Shown: positions 1 to 8,886, numbered from the stretch's first letter. The stretch is DNA of 64,000 bases from Halobacillus litoralis (GCF_009856355.1 NZ_WMEW01000001.1:496001-560000); one strand, 5' to 3'. Program-made: numbers and translations. The notes: a model not told the origin generated them from the letters alone.

Positions 1-180
1 CAACAGGCGGTCGTGATTGCCAATTTGACTGATCAAACAGCTTTCTTTGAGACAGAGGATCCGCTCAGTTCCAGTCAGATGGTTTTATCCAATACCATTG
101 TAACCTTCCACAATAACGTATCAAGCTTTCCCTTGAAGCCTTACGAGGCCCGTGTTTATCTCATGGAGAAAGGACTATAA
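1..180 (+). CDS. C-terminal end of a GH13 alpha-glucosidase (partial)
   Basis: The window opens inside a gene read in frame 1; only the last 59 codons and the TAA stop are present. The residue pattern ends with LKPYEARVYL, which closely resembles the beta-sandwich domain C that ends oligo-1,6-glucosidases, alpha-glucosidases and trehalose-6-phosphate hydrolases of family GH13. The catalytic barrel lies outside the window, so substrate (isomaltose, sucrose or trehalose-6-phosphate) cannot be decided. A strong hairpin with a T-tract follows 60 bp later. Confidence 0.7.
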   Translation, partial: QQAVVIANLTDQTAFFETEDPLSSSQMVLSNTIVTFHNNVSSFPLKPYEARVYLMEKGL

Positions 181-240
181 AGGATTACCTGCTCAACTGT
201 GCTCAAAACAAACGCTGATAATGATCAGGTAACCATAAAA

Positions 241-276
241 AACGGTCGGTATGACAGCTCATACCGACCGTTTTTT
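241..276. terminator. Bidirectional terminator between GH13 gene and GNAT-OsmC gene
   Basis: AACGGTCGGTATGA and its inverted partner form a near-perfect stem around a short loop, with A-runs on the left and six T on the right, so it can end both convergent transcripts. Confidence 0.85.
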
Positions 277-279
277 CAG

Positions 280-1203
280 TTAGGAAGCGACGGTTACATC
301 CGCAACCAGTTCCAATGCTACGTTTCCTTCGATCGCTCTTGAAATCATGCAGGTCTTCTCTGCCTTTTCCACAAGGCGGTGCAGCTTCTTCAGATCCGTT
401 TCTCCTGCCTCCTGCTTCAGCACGACACGGGGACGGTGGATGATTTTTTTGTAGGTGAAGACTCCGTCCGTTACATCGACTTGGCCCTCAGAAGTCATAT
501 CCATTTCCTGAAGCGGCAGGTCCGCTCTTTCAATCATAGCGGCCAGCGTAATGATGTAACAGGTAGCCGCTGCCCCCAGCAGCATTTCATCCGGGTTTGT
601 TCCTACATCCGGTCCATCCATTTCTTTCGGGATGGAAATTTCCGTTTTTAATTTGTCTGACTCAATCCGGCCGACTTCATTCCGGCCGCCCGGCCAGTCT
701 GCTTTTAAGTGAAAATGGTGTAATGCCACAGCAGAACAACCTCCTTCGTCTTTTTTCATCGCAATGAACGGATACGTGCCTCCATTCGTTTTCTGATCAA
801 AACGGTGTGTTTCCTTAAAACCGGCACGACGGTACACCTCGACAGCCCTCTCATTGAAGGCAGCCACACTCAGTGTAAAAACACGGGCACCACAGCGGCG
901 CTCTGCGAAATCCAAACCAGCGGCCACAAAGGAAGCACCCCTCCCCTGCCCTGTTAAATCGGGACGGAGCCCAAGCCCTACATCCACGGTTTCTTCAGAA
1001 GTCGGATGAATCGTGAAGAAACCGATCAACATGCCGGCTTTGTAGGCGCTGTACGTGTGCGCACTTCTCCTGTGAGGATCGATAAACGCTTCATAGTCTT
1101 CTTCATCGGCGGTCATATCATAAAAATCATACGGGGGTGGATAGTGCCATGCCGCTATTTCCTCGGCTTCCTGCTGGGTCATCCGGCAGAATGTGACCAC
1201 CAT
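280..1203 (-). CDS. GNAT acetyltransferase fused in frame to an OsmC-family protein
   Basis: The 307-residue frame joins two normally separate proteins. Residues about 1-150 form a GNAT N-acetyltransferase (acetyl-CoA loop GLRPDLTGQGRG, later NERAVEVYRRAGF, ending near TNGGTYPFIAM). Residues about 159-307 form an OsmC/Ohr-like protein (GTNPDEMLLGAAATCYI, a conserved cysteine at TCYI and a second at KTCMIS), a fold that reduces organic hydroperoxides with paired cysteines. At the junction a GAAGGAGG motif lies 10 nt before an in-frame GTG at position 729, exactly where a free OsmC protein would begin. Both a fusion and a separate OsmC protein could therefore be made. The start ATG overlaps the stop of the upstream small gene (TAATG), which suggests translational coupling. 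Confidence 0.8.
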   Translation of the reverse strand: MVVTFCRMTQQEAEEIAAWHYPPPYDFYDMTADEEDYEAFIDPHRRSAHTYSAYKAGMLIGFFTIHPTSEETVDVGLGLRPDLTGQGRGASFVAAGLDFAERRCGARVFTLSVAAFNERAVEVYRRAGFKETHRFDQKTNGGTYPFIAMKKDEGGCSAVALHHFHLKADWPGGRNEVGRIESDKLKTEISIPKEMDGPDVGTNPDEMLLGAAATCYIITLAAMIERADLPLQEMDMTSEGQVDVTDGVFTYKKIIHRPRVVLKQEAGETDLKKLHRLVEKAEKTCMISRAIEGNVALELVADVTVAS

Positions 1204-1400
1204 TATGATTGCTGGGCGTCCTGGTCTTTTTTGAACCGGTCCATTTTCATATGGAGCTGCTCCACCATATGATGGACACGCTGAAAATCTTCCGGATCAA
1301 GATCGTCTGGATCCATGCTGGAAACAACCTGATGCAGCATATCGATCCGGTTTTTAACGTAGCGGAACTGATCGGACGTATTGTCTACAGCTTTCCCCAC
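1203..1400 (-). CDS. Small SE1561-like protein of unknown function
   Basis: A 65-residue acidic, predicted all-helical protein that starts at GTG behind an AAGGGGGG ribosome site. Sequence features (N-terminal MGK, a YVKNRIDML segment, a Met-Asp-Pro-Asp-Asp-rich middle and a lysine-rich end) resemble the small Bacillota proteins annotated as the SE1561 family. No function is known to me. It overlaps the start of the GNAT-OsmC gene by one or two bases, so the two probably form a transcription unit. Confidence 0.6.
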   Translation of the reverse strand: MGKAVDNTSDQFRYVKNRIDMLHQVVSSMDPDDLDPEDFQRVHHMVEQLHMKMDRFKKDQDAQQS

Positions 1401-1525
1401 TATACATCCCCCCTTTTCTCCATTCTACCGCTCTTTTCATCTTCCATAAACCGAACCGCACCGGCTCCGGAAGAAACGGACACAAGTTTTTTATTCTCCG
1501 GGAAATCAGCCGAAAATCTGTCCAT

Positions 1526-1594
1526 TAAAAGTAACGTGAAAACCCGTACCGGTGATTTCAATGTCTGATCACTGTACGGGTCTTCACTTTTACA
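1526..1594 (-). terminator. Long inverted repeat, probable terminator after the TerC gene
   Basis: GTGAA-ACCCGTAC and GTGAT on one arm pair with ATCAC, GTACGGGT and TTCAC on the other. It lies 27 bp past the TerC stop. The T-tract on the minus strand is weak, so it may also be a processing or regulatory hairpin. No gene is supported between 1401 and 1620. Confidence 0.5.
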
Positions 1595-1620
1595 AAACTC
1601 TTCTTTTTTCCACATTGACG

Positions 1621-2391
1621 TCAGGCGTGCGGATCTTCTTTTTTCCCGGAAAGGAACCATCCCAGAACAGCAATTAAAACGAGGACAGAATAGAAAATGA
1701 TTTTCCATAAAGCTGAATGGGCAAAGTGCTCATCAAGAATTTGGATGTTGGGGTGGGCAAGCGTCGATACGACGAGCTTCACACCGACCCATCCCACAAT
1801 GACGAAGGCTGCGATTTCCAGACCCGGGCGGGATTTAAGCAGATTGACGAACACGTTGGCCGCAAAACGCATGATGATAATCCCGATCATTCCACCCGCC
1901 AGAATCACCCCGAATTGGGCGCCATCCAGACTTCCCACCTCAGGGAGGTCAGTTTCTGGAAGAGCGACGGCAAGGGCAACAGCAGCCAGAATGGAATCCA
2001 CAGCAAAAGCAAGGTCTGCGAGCTCGACCTTCAATACGGTCATCCAGAAGCCTTTCCCACGACCTGAACCGGTGTCCTCCTCTTCCTCTTCTTCCTCTCC
2101 GCTTGACCTCCATTTATCAATGAGGTGTTTGATCGAGATGAATAAGAGGTAGGCGGCACCAAGGGCCTGCACCTGCCACACATCGACTAGGAAAGATATA
2201 ATGAATAAAGAACCAAATCTTAAAACAAACGCACCCATCAACCCGTAAAAGAGCGCTTTTTTACGCTGTTCTTTCGGCAGGTGCTTCACCATAATGGCCA
2301 GAACAAGAGCGTTGTCTGCCGCTAGAATGCCTTCCAGACCCACAAGTACAATTAAAACCCAGCCATACTCAATCAACAATTGAACATCCAC
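1621..2391 (-). CDS. TerC-family membrane protein, probable manganese exporter (MeeY/YkoY type)
   Basis: A 256-residue polytopic membrane protein of the TerC family. Features: EGILAADNALVLAIMV near the N-terminus, a very acidic cytoplasmic loop (run of glutamates at about residue 100), then VELADLAFAVDSILAA; the paired acidic segments ADNA and AFAVDS are the family signature thought to bind metal. The start is a GTG at 2391 with GAGGAG eight bases upstream; starts further upstream would lie inside the riboswitch terminator. The yybP-ykoY riboswitch ahead of it senses Mn2+, and B. subtilis TerC proteins of this kind export manganese, helping to load secreted enzymes. The role is inferred from family plus leader RNA. 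Confidence 0.85.
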   Translation of the reverse strand: MDVQLLIEYGWVLIVLVGLEGILAADNALVLAIMVKHLPKEQRKKALFYGLMGAFVLRFGSLFIISFLVDVWQVQALGAAYLLFISIKHLIDKWRSSGEEEEEEEDTGSGRGKGFWMTVLKVELADLAFAVDSILAAVALAVALPETDLPEVGSLDGAQFGVILAGGMIGIIIMRFAANVFVNLLKSRPGLEIAAFVIVGWVGVKLVVSTLAHPNIQILDEHFAHSALWKIIFYSVLVLIAVLGWFLSGKKEDPHA

Positions 2392-2424
2392 AGTTCCACT
2401 CTCCTCATTTATACAAGCTGCCAT

Positions 2425-2460
2425 CAAAAAAATGGCCCCGACCATAGTGGTCCGGGCCAT
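2425..2460 (-). terminator. Terminator at the end of the Mn2+ riboswitch leader
   Basis: On the minus strand ATGGCCCGGACC and GGTCGGGGCCAT pair, followed by seven T. It sits between the aptamer and the TerC start codon and is the likely OFF structure of the leader. Confidence 0.8.
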
Positions 2461-2465
2461 TACAT

Positions 2466-2572
2466 AGACCTTTACCACTGTGGGTAAAGGTCTCGCTAAC
2501 AACGTTCGTTGCCAATAAAGCCGGGGACTGCTCCCGAAATGACGACTTTACTGTACCAGCTACTCCCCTTTA
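2466..2572 (-). ncRNA. yybP-ykoY manganese riboswitch aptamer and antiterminator switch
   Basis: Read on the minus strand, the leader begins AAAGGGGAGTAGC and ends with AGCGAGACCTTTACC, the two conserved ends of the yybP-ykoY aptamer, with the variable hairpins between. The 3' strand AGACCTTTACC can pair either with the 5' AAAGG to close the aptamer or with GGTAAAGGTCT at 2466-2476 to form a separate hairpin. The family binds Mn2+ and turns on efflux genes. The downstream TerC gene fits. Confidence 0.93.
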
Positions 2573-2592
2573 GGAATGCTACTTCTTCCTTA

Positions 2593-2620
2593 ATCATAGC
2601 ATGAAGCCTTTTTTTGTCAA
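2593..2620 (-). promoter_or_regulatory. Sigma-A promoter for the riboswitch-TerC transcript
   Basis: Minus strand TTGACA, 16-bp spacer, TATGAT. It would start RNA about 10-15 bases before the aptamer. Confidence 0.75.
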
Positions 2621-2723
2621 TCATTCCTGCCCACATTATGGAATCACTTTAGTATGGGGACGAGGCGGAATCCTTATACGCTGTTCATCAATCGTTTGAC
2701 CCATTCGGGGTACACGGCGTCCA

Positions 2724-3950
2724 TCAGGCTTTTTCTTCAAATAACCGGGCTGTTTCGACGATGACTTCAACTGCTTTTTCCATACTCTCCAGAGAAATGT
2801 ACTCATATTTTCCGTGGAAGTTTTCTCCCCCTGTAAAGATGTTCGGAGTGGGAAGTCCCATATAGGAAAGCTGGGAACCATCCGTTCCTCCACGGATCGG
2901 CTGAATGACAGGTTCGACTCCTTTGTTCTGCATCGCTTCCTTGGCGATCTCCACGATATGGTGGACCGGCTTAATTTTGTCCCCCATGTTGTAGTACTGA
3001 TCCTCCATCTCCACAGTCACCCGGTCTTCACCGAGACTTGCGTTCATCTGAGCCGCCAGATCATACATCCGCTGTTTTTTCTCCTTGAACTTTTCCCTGT
3101 CATGATCTCTCACGATATAGGAGAGTTCCGCCCGATCCACATTCCCTTGAAAAGCAAGCAGGTGGAAAAATCCTTCATATCCTTCTGTATGTTCAGGCGC
3201 TTCTTCGGCGGGAAGCTGGTTTTGGAATTCCAAAGCAAGCTTTACTGCGTTGACCAGTTTATTTTTAGCGGTTCCCGGATGCACACTGTTCCCATTAAAG
3301 GTCAATTTCGCGCCCGCTGCATTAAAGCTCTCATACTGAAGTTCGCCGAGGGGTCCGCCATCCACCGTATAGGCATAGGATGCGGCAAAACGATCCACGG
3401 CAAATTTATGAGGCCCTCGGCCGATTTCCTCATCCGGTGTGAACGCCACACGGATTTTTCCGTGCTTGATGTCAGGATGCTGAATAAGATGATTCAAAGC
3501 GGTCATTATTTCTGCAATCCCCGCTTTATTATCAGCTCCAAGCAGAGTCGTTCCATCCGTCGTGATCAACGTCTGCCCTTTATAGGCGGGAAGCTCAGGG
3601 AATTCCTCCGGGCGAAGCTCCACCCCCTCATTCAGATGCAGCACACCCCCGTCATAATTTTCAACCACCTGAGGGTTTACATGTTCGCCGGTAAAGTCTG
3701 TAGCTGTATCCAGGTGGGCCAGGAAGCCGATCACCGGCACTTCTTTGTCTGTGTTGGCCGGAAGGGTGGCCGTCACATAGGCATGCTCATCCACTCGTAC
3801 CTCGCTCATTCCAATGTCTTCAAGCTCTCCAACAAGTTTATGAGCAAGCTCCCACTGCCCGTCTGTAGAAGGGGTGCGGCCGGTTGTTTCATCCGATTGG
3901 GTATTCATTTTTGCATAGGAAACAAAGCGTTCCAACAGTTCTTTTTTCAT
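2724..3950 (-). CDS. pepT: Peptidase T, tripeptide aminopeptidase
   Basis: A 408-residue M20B metallopeptidase, the usual family length, that removes the N-terminal residue from tripeptides in the cytoplasm. Di-zinc ligands and catalytic residues are visible: His near 79 in [11 protein letters not shown], Asp near 139 in LGADNKAG, the glutamate pair in [10 protein letters not shown], Asp in YTVDGGP and a late His in NFHGKYE. The dimerisation domain (about residues 205-310) lies between. An ATG preceded by GGAGGAG was chosen; a TTG one codon earlier is also possible. It is divergent from the AI-2E family permease gene. Confidence 0.95.
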   Translation of the reverse strand: MKKELLERFVSYAKMNTQSDETTGRTPSTDGQWELAHKLVGELEDIGMSEVRVDEHAYVTATLPANTDKEVPVIGFLAHLDTATDFTGEHVNPQVVENYDGGVLHLNEGVELRPEEFPELPAYKGQTLITTDGTTLLGADNKAGIAEIMTALNHLIQHPDIKHGKIRVAFTPDEEIGRGPHKFAVDRFAASYAYTVDGGPLGELQYESFNAAGAKLTFNGNSVHPGTAKNKLVNAVKLALEFQNQLPAEEAPEHTEGYEGFFHLLAFQGNVDRAELSYIVRDHDREKFKEKKQRMYDLAAQMNASLGEDRVTVEMEDQYYNMGDKIKPVHHIVEIAKEAMQNKGVEPVIQPIRGGTDGSQLSYMGLPTPNIFTGGENFHGKYEYISLESMEKAVEVIVETARLFEEKA

Positions 3951-4121
3951 CAAGTCATTCTCCTCCCATGTTTCTTTCGGTTTAAACGTTTATACAGGAA
4001 AAGTAAATCTGTTGCTTCCCCACCGAAATTTGGTATCCTTATTATATCGAATCTATACGAACGTCTGAAAGCTGGAGCACCCGGCTTTTCTTTATTCTAC
4101 ATAAAAAGGTGTGTCTAATCT

Positions 4122-5195
4122 GTGGTCCAAAAAAAATGGTTTCAAGCCATCGTTACTGCCATACTGCTGGCTCTGTTGATTTTACTGCTTCATCAAATTC
4201 AATTTTTCTTTGATCCGGTCATGACCTACATCGGGGCCATCGCCCTCCCTTTGATCGGCGGCGGCATTCTGTTTTATTTATCCCGTCCATTATTAAAACT
4301 GCTGGAACATTACAAGGTGCCGAGGATTCTCGGTATCGTCATTATTTTCCTCCTGTTCATTGTCCTCGGGTACATCATCACCCAGTTCATTGCACCAGTC
4401 GCCCAGGAACAGTTCACGCGGCTTGTGGACAATATTCCGGATATGGCTGAAATGATCGGAGAAGGTGTGACGTACTGGCAGCAGAACCAGGACATTATTC
4501 CAAGTCAGTTTAATGCGACCATCGACAATGTGGCCAACAATCTGGAATCATACCTCCAGGATGCCTCCACAGTGGTGATCAACGTTGTCAGCCAGTTGAT
4601 CAGCTTTGTGTTCGCCCTTGTGCTGATTCCATTTTTCCTTTTCTTCATGCTGAAGGATGGTGACAAGCTGATCCCTTTCATCAGGCAGTTCTTAGGCAGA
4701 AAAGCCGGGAAAAGCTTTGCTAAACTGGCGCACGATATCGACCATACGCTGCATTCCTTCATTCTGGGACAGTTGACGGTCAGTATCGTAGTCGGGCTGC
4801 TGCTGCTGGTCGGATACTTAATTATCGATCTCCCTTATGCCCTGACGCTGTCCCTGTTTGCTATGGTAATGAACGTCATCCCATTTGTCGGCCCGTTTCT
4901 TGCTGTGGTCCCCGCCATCCTCGTCGGACTGTTTGAAGATCCGATCCTGGCTGTGTGGGTGGCCGTCATTACCATTATCGCTCAACAGCTCGAGGGGAAT
5001 TTTGTTTCGCCGAACGTCATGGGAAAAGCATTAAGCATCCACCCCCTGACCATCATCACGTTAATTCTCGCAGCCGGAAGTCTTGCCGGCTTCCTGGGGC
5101 TGTTGTTTGCTATTCCGACCTATGCGGTTATCAAAACAATCGTTCGTCATTTCTATCAGGAATGGCTGGAACGGAGAACAGCTGATCACAGGTGA
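4122..5195 (+). CDS. AI-2E family (PerM-type) membrane transporter
   Basis: A 357-residue protein with paired N-terminal membrane helices, a soluble loop (about residues 85-140) and a C-terminal membrane bundle ending GSLAGFLGLLFAIPTYAVIK, the pattern of the AI-2E transporter / YdbI-YueF-like family. Family members have been linked to autoinducer-2 export or to Na+(Li+)/H+ exchange in halophiles, so the substrate is uncertain. It begins at GTG behind AAAAGGTG. It is single-gene, closed by a terminator 15 bp after the stop. Confidence 0.85.
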   Translation: MVQKKWFQAIVTAILLALLILLLHQIQFFFDPVMTYIGAIALPLIGGGILFYLSRPLLKLLEHYKVPRILGIVIIFLLFIVLGYIITQFIAPVAQEQFTRLVDNIPDMAEMIGEGVTYWQQNQDIIPSQFNATIDNVANNLESYLQDASTVVINVVSQLISFVFALVLIPFFLFFMLKDGDKLIPFIRQFLGRKAGKSFAKLAHDIDHTLHSFILGQLTVSIVVGLLLLVGYLIIDLPYALTLSLFAMVMNVIPFVGPFLAVVPAILVGLFEDPILAVWVAVITIIAQQLEGNFVSPNVMGKALSIHPLTIITLILAAGSLAGFLGLLFAIPTYAVIKTIVRHFYQEWLERRTADHR

Positions 5196-5208
5196 TCATA
5201 TAAACGAA

Positions 5209-5248
5209 TGGACCCGCTATTGTTTACTCAATAGGGGGTCCCCTTTTT
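5209..5248 (+). terminator. Terminator after AI-2E family gene
   Basis: GGACCC-CTATTG and CAATAG-GGGTCC form a stem followed by CCTTTTTT. Confidence 0.85.
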
Positions 5249-5280
5249 TCACTTTACATTATTGAATCGAGGGATTTCTT

Positions 5281-6465
5281 ATGCACAAGCCAAAATTGTG
5301 GACCTGGCCTTTTATCTTTCTCATCCTTGCCAACTTATTTACATTTATGAGCTTTCAAATGCTGCTTCCCAACCTGCCTCCTTACATCGAATCCATTGGC
5401 GGCAGTACGCTGGAAGTGGGACTGATTACAACAACATTTGCCTTTGCGGCTATCGTGATCCGTCCGTTCATCGGCCACCTGCTGATGACCCGGGCGCGGA
5501 AATTGTTGATTCTTATCGGTTCCACCGCTCTGCTCATCCTGACTATGATGTATCCTGTGACGCAGGTCGTCTTCTTTCTGCTGGTCATCCGCTTCATTCA
5601 CGGTCTGGCCTGGGGATGGTCGACGACCGTTAATGGGACGGCTGCCGTAGATCTTGTTCCGAGGCGCCGCGTTGGTGAAGGGATGGGCTATTTCGGATTA
5701 TCCGTGACGGTCGGAATGATCATGGCTCCAAGTCTCGGTATCTATCTGTACCAGAACTATTCCTTTTCTCTGCTCGTATGGATTTCCGCGGCCCTTGGAA
5801 TCATTGCACTCCTTTTATTTTCAGTCACCAGCTTTACGACTCCGGATCAGGTATATGAAAATCAAAAAAATCCGCCTCGTTTCTCCTTTAAGGACGCCTT
5901 AATCGAAAAGCGGAGCTGGTATCCGGCTCTCGTTACGATTCTCAACACGTTTGGGTACGGAGCGGTTGTCACCTACATTGTCATTTTTGGGAACGAACAA
6001 GGGCTGGACGGCACGTTCCTTTTTTATTTCTTTAATGCTGTCCTTGCTACTGTGTCACGCCCAATAACAGGACGGTACTTTGATAAGCGGGGACCATGGA
6101 ACTTGATAATCGTCTGTTCCGTCATATCTTTCATTGCCATGTGGGTGCTGGCAACAGCGGATTCCAATCTGGATCTCATTATCGCAGGCGCTTTATTCGG
6201 TGCCGGCTACGGTTCGATGATGCCCGCCCTGCAGGCCTGGGTCATTTCCAAAACCTCTATCGAACGGAGCGGGATTGCCAACGGGATGTACTACTCCTCC
6301 ATCGATCTCGGCATTGGAGCGAGCGCCCTCGTCCTCGGGTTTATTTATCAATTTGTAAACACAGCTGCCTTGTTTAAACTGTCCAGCTTTCTCTTTTTAG
6401 TCGTCATGGTGCTGACGATCATCGACTTAAAAAAACAAACAGAGCCATGGCAGTCTCCTCAATAA
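5281..6465 (+). CDS. MFS transporter (YwoG-like)
   Basis: A 394-residue, twelve-helix major facilitator protein. The N-half shows LPPYIESIGGS followed by a GLITTTFAFAAIVIRPFIG segment, and the helix 2-3 loop motif in MTRARK; the central cytoplasmic loop is around residues 190-215. The second half contains RPITGRYFDKRG, the repeat of the same motif. It resembles B. subtilis YwoG-type drug/H+ antiporter-like proteins; substrate unknown. Start ATG has GAGGGATTTCTT upstream. It converges on the TRAP operon, sharing one terminator. Confidence 0.8.
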   Translation: MHKPKLWTWPFIFLILANLFTFMSFQMLLPNLPPYIESIGGSTLEVGLITTTFAFAAIVIRPFIGHLLMTRARKLLILIGSTALLILTMMYPVTQVVFFLLVIRFIHGLAWGWSTTVNGTAAVDLVPRRRVGEGMGYFGLSVTVGMIMAPSLGIYLYQNYSFSLLVWISAALGIIALLLFSVTSFTTPDQVYENQKNPPRFSFKDALIEKRSWYPALVTILNTFGYGAVVTYIVIFGNEQGLDGTFLFYFFNAVLATVSRPITGRYFDKRGPWNLIIVCSVISFIAMWVLATADSNLDLIIAGALFGAGYGSMMPALQAWVISKTSIERSGIANGMYYSSIDLGIGASALVLGFIYQFVNTAALFKLSSFLFLVVMVLTIIDLKKQTEPWQSPQ

Positions 6466-6466
6466 T

Positions 6467-6496
6467 GAAAAGCCCCGCATCACTGCGGGGCTTTTC
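6467..6496. terminator. Shared bidirectional terminator, MFS gene and dctP
   Basis: AAAAGCCCCGC and GCGGGGCTTTT form a perfect stem with T/A runs on both sides; the only hairpin at this convergent junction. Confidence 0.9.
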
Positions 6497-6497
6497 G

Positions 6498-7556
6498 TTA
6501 TTCGGCTGCATTGATTTCTTCAATCAGCTTATCAAGAACTTCACCATCTACCGTGGATACTTCATTGCGGTAGAAGTCGCGGACAGGTTCGGCCTTTTCT
6601 TTAAAGGCTTCACGCTGTTCGTCGGAAAGCTCTACAATTTCTGTCGGGTTTTCCGTATCGTTCTTGATCGTTTCTAAATATTCTTCGTTCTGCTTCTTCT
6701 GTTCTTCGAATACCCAGTCCTGCATTTCCGTTACCGTTTCATCCACCATCGTTTTCATTTCTTCGTCCAGACCTTCATACCAGTCAGTGTTGACCGTGGT
6801 CATCGCCACGTAGTTGTTATGATTCGACATCGTCATGTAGTCCTGTACTTCGTTGAAGGATGCATCTCCGATGAAGAAGATCGGGTTCTCCTGTCCTTCC
6901 ACCGTGCCACGGTCAAGCGCTGTGTAAAGCTCAGACCAGCTCATAGGTGTCGGATCGGCGCCATACGCTTCATAAGATTTCAGGATTAATGGAGAAGTCT
7001 GTGTACGCATCTTGAAATTCTCAAAATCCGCAGGTTCGGATATTTCTTTACTTGATGTCCACTGCATCGCACCCTCAGACCAGAAGGAAAGCGGCGAAAT
7101 GCTGTGTTCCTCGTAAAGCTCGCGAAGATCTGTATTCAAGGCTTCACTGTCGTTCAGGATGTTCTGTGTCGTTTCTACACTTTCAGGAAAAAGGAAATGA
7201 AGCGCAAAGACTTGCCCTTCTTTCACCATGTTTCCTGTAAAACCTGGAGACATGACGGCCATTTCCACAGTACCACTCTGCAGCTGCTCGACCTGATCGG
7301 ATTCACTGCCTAGTCCGCCGAATTCATACACGTCGATATTTACGGCTCCATCAGACTTTTCATTCATACGCTTGGCAAACTCCTCGGCGTATTCATACTG
7401 GACCTGCCCCTCCACTTCTTCTGTTACGAACTTCCAATTATACGTCTGTCCGTCGTCCCCGCTGCTGTCACTGCTTTCGTCACTGCCTCCACAGGCAGCC
7501 AGCACCAAGCTGATCAATCCCAGAATAAGAACTGCTAATCCATTCTTTTTTCGAAT
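6498..7556 (-). CDS. dctP: TRAP transporter substrate-binding lipoprotein DctP
   Basis: The extracytoplasmic solute receptor of a TRAP transporter, with typical DctP segments (EFGGLGSESDQVEQLQSG, MRTQTSPL, SWSELYTALDRGTVEGQENP). No ATG, GTG or CTG gives a full signal peptide. The first usual start is TTG at 7517, which leaves no positive charge before the hydrophobic core. An ATT at 7556 sits exactly 8 nt after GGGAGG and gives an RKKNG n-region, a hydrophobic core and the lipobox LVLAAC, about 352 residues in all. I therefore assign a non-canonical ATT start. It is the third gene of dctQ-dctM-dctP. Substrate unknown (C4-dicarboxylate or other organic acid by family). Confidence 0.85.
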   Translation of the reverse strand: MRKKNGLAVLILGLISLVLAACGGSDESSDSSGDDGQTYNWKFVTEEVEGQVQYEYAEEFAKRMNEKSDGAVNIDVYEFGGLGSESDQVEQLQSGTVEMAVMSPGFTGNMVKEGQVFALHFLFPESVETTQNILNDSEALNTDLRELYEEHSISPLSFWSEGAMQWTSSKEISEPADFENFKMRTQTSPLILKSYEAYGADPTPMSWSELYTALDRGTVEGQENPIFFIGDASFNEVQDYMTMSNHNNYVAMTTVNTDWYEGLDEEMKTMVDETVTEMQDWVFEEQKKQNEEYLETIKNDTENPTEIVELSDEQREAFKEKAEPVRDFYRNEVSTVDGEVLDKLIEEINAAE

Positions 7557-7593
7557 GATAATGACCTCCCTTTGTATTTAAACTCTCCTCTTC

Positions 7594-8859
7594 CTAAAGA
7601 AGGAACAGTGAAAGTTCGTCAAAAAATATGAGTAAGCCTGAGATGGCAAACAAAATGAGAATATACGGTGGTGTGCCCTTGATGACCTCCAAATATGGTT
7701 TATTGAAGACTGCACTGGCTGTGAAGATGTCTACTCCAAACGGCGGCGTAGCTGATCCCAGAGCGGCCTGGAATGTGATGACGACTCCAAGGTGGACCGG
7801 ATCTATACCGGCACTCATCGCAGCCGGGTAGAAGATCGGTGTCAGGATGAGAATGACGACGATCGGATCTACGAACATACAACCGATAAAGAAGAAGATC
7901 GTAACCATCAAGAGTACGTAAATAGCGCCAGGATCGGTTCCAAGAACGGTTTCCGTAATCATCTGCGGAATCCGTGCAAAGGAAATGACCCATGTGAAAG
8001 CCTGTCCGCCGGCGACAAGGACAAAAACGGCTGACGTGACAAGGCCGGTGGACCTGGCGATTTTCGGAAGCTCCTTAATATGTACGGAACGATAAATGAA
8101 CACCTCAAGAATAAAGGCATACAGCACCGACACCCCCGCTGCTTCCGTAGGACTGAAGAGTCCTGTATAAATACCGCCGATGACGACAATTGGAAACCCG
8201 AGCGGCAGAATCGCTTTTCTTGTCATCGTCCACCGTTCGCTCCAGCTCGCCTTTCCTGCCAAAGGAATATCGGCCATTTTTGCGTAAATGATGCTGTAGA
8301 CCGCAAAGCTGATGAATACGATGATCCCGGGAATGATACCAGCGATGAACAAGTCACCGACAGAGGTCCCGGAAACGAGGCCGTATATGATCATTCCGAT
8401 GCTTGGCGGCACAAGAAGTGCGACGTCACTGGAATTGATGATGAGAGCGATGGCTGATGGATCTTTATAACCGATTTTCAGCAGCCGCTCTCTCATCGGC
8501 TTACCGATGGCGACTACTGTAGCCTGGGTTGACCCTGATATCGCCCCAAAAAGCGTACAGGCGGCGGCTGTCGTTACGGCGTAGCCGCCGCGGATATGAC
8601 CGATGAACGATCCAATGAAATCCAACAGGCGGTTTGATGTCTTCCCTGTGGTCATAATATCGGCAGCGAAAATGAATAAAGGTACAGCTAGTAATACGTA
8701 TGGTTCGATTCCTGTAGAAAATTGCTGCATGAGGATCATGGGGTCCAATGTTGGAAAATAAATAAACATGATGACTAATGGGGCTGCCATCAGCGGAATC
8801 ATCATGGGAAAGTTTAAGAATAAAAGCACCACCATGATAATGAGCATAGTCGCGATCAT
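7594..8859 (-). CDS. dctM: TRAP transporter large permease DctM
   Basis: A 421-residue ion-transporter-superfamily permease with about twelve hydrophobic helices. Family landmarks: VPLFIFAADIMTTG, then AACTLFGAISGSTQATVVAIG and LVPPSIGMIIYG, and in the second repeat SPTEAAGVSVLYA and a closing ALGSATPPFGVDIF. It moves the solute delivered by DctP into the cell using the Na+ gradient, in complex with DctQ. Start ATG follows AAAGGATAACGAT. It is 27 bp downstream of dctQ and 37 bp before dctP. Confidence 0.92.
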   Translation of the reverse strand: MIATMLIIMVVLLFLNFPMMIPLMAAPLVIMFIYFPTLDPMILMQQFSTGIEPYVLLAVPLFIFAADIMTTGKTSNRLLDFIGSFIGHIRGGYAVTTAAACTLFGAISGSTQATVVAIGKPMRERLLKIGYKDPSAIALIINSSDVALLVPPSIGMIIYGLVSGTSVGDLFIAGIIPGIIVFISFAVYSIIYAKMADIPLAGKASWSERWTMTRKAILPLGFPIVVIGGIYTGLFSPTEAAGVSVLYAFILEVFIYRSVHIKELPKIARSTGLVTSAVFVLVAGGQAFTWVISFARIPQMITETVLGTDPGAIYVLLMVTIFFFIGCMFVDPIVVILILTPIFYPAAMSAGIDPVHLGVVITFQAALGSATPPFGVDIFTASAVFNKPYLEVIKGTPPYILILFAISGLLIFFDELSLFLL

Positions 8860-8886
8860 ATCGTTATCCTTTCTTGTATCCGATTT

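Noticed and set aside
1400..1708. 102-codon minus-strand frame
   Set aside because: It overlaps the end of the TerC gene and crosses the long hairpin at 1526-1594; no ribosome site or plausible protein pattern.
2814..4118. 434-codon plus-strand frame opposite pepT
   Set aside because: It is antisense to a gene with intact peptidase T motifs, has no ribosome site, and its cysteine/histidine-rich composition is typical of a reversed coding strand.
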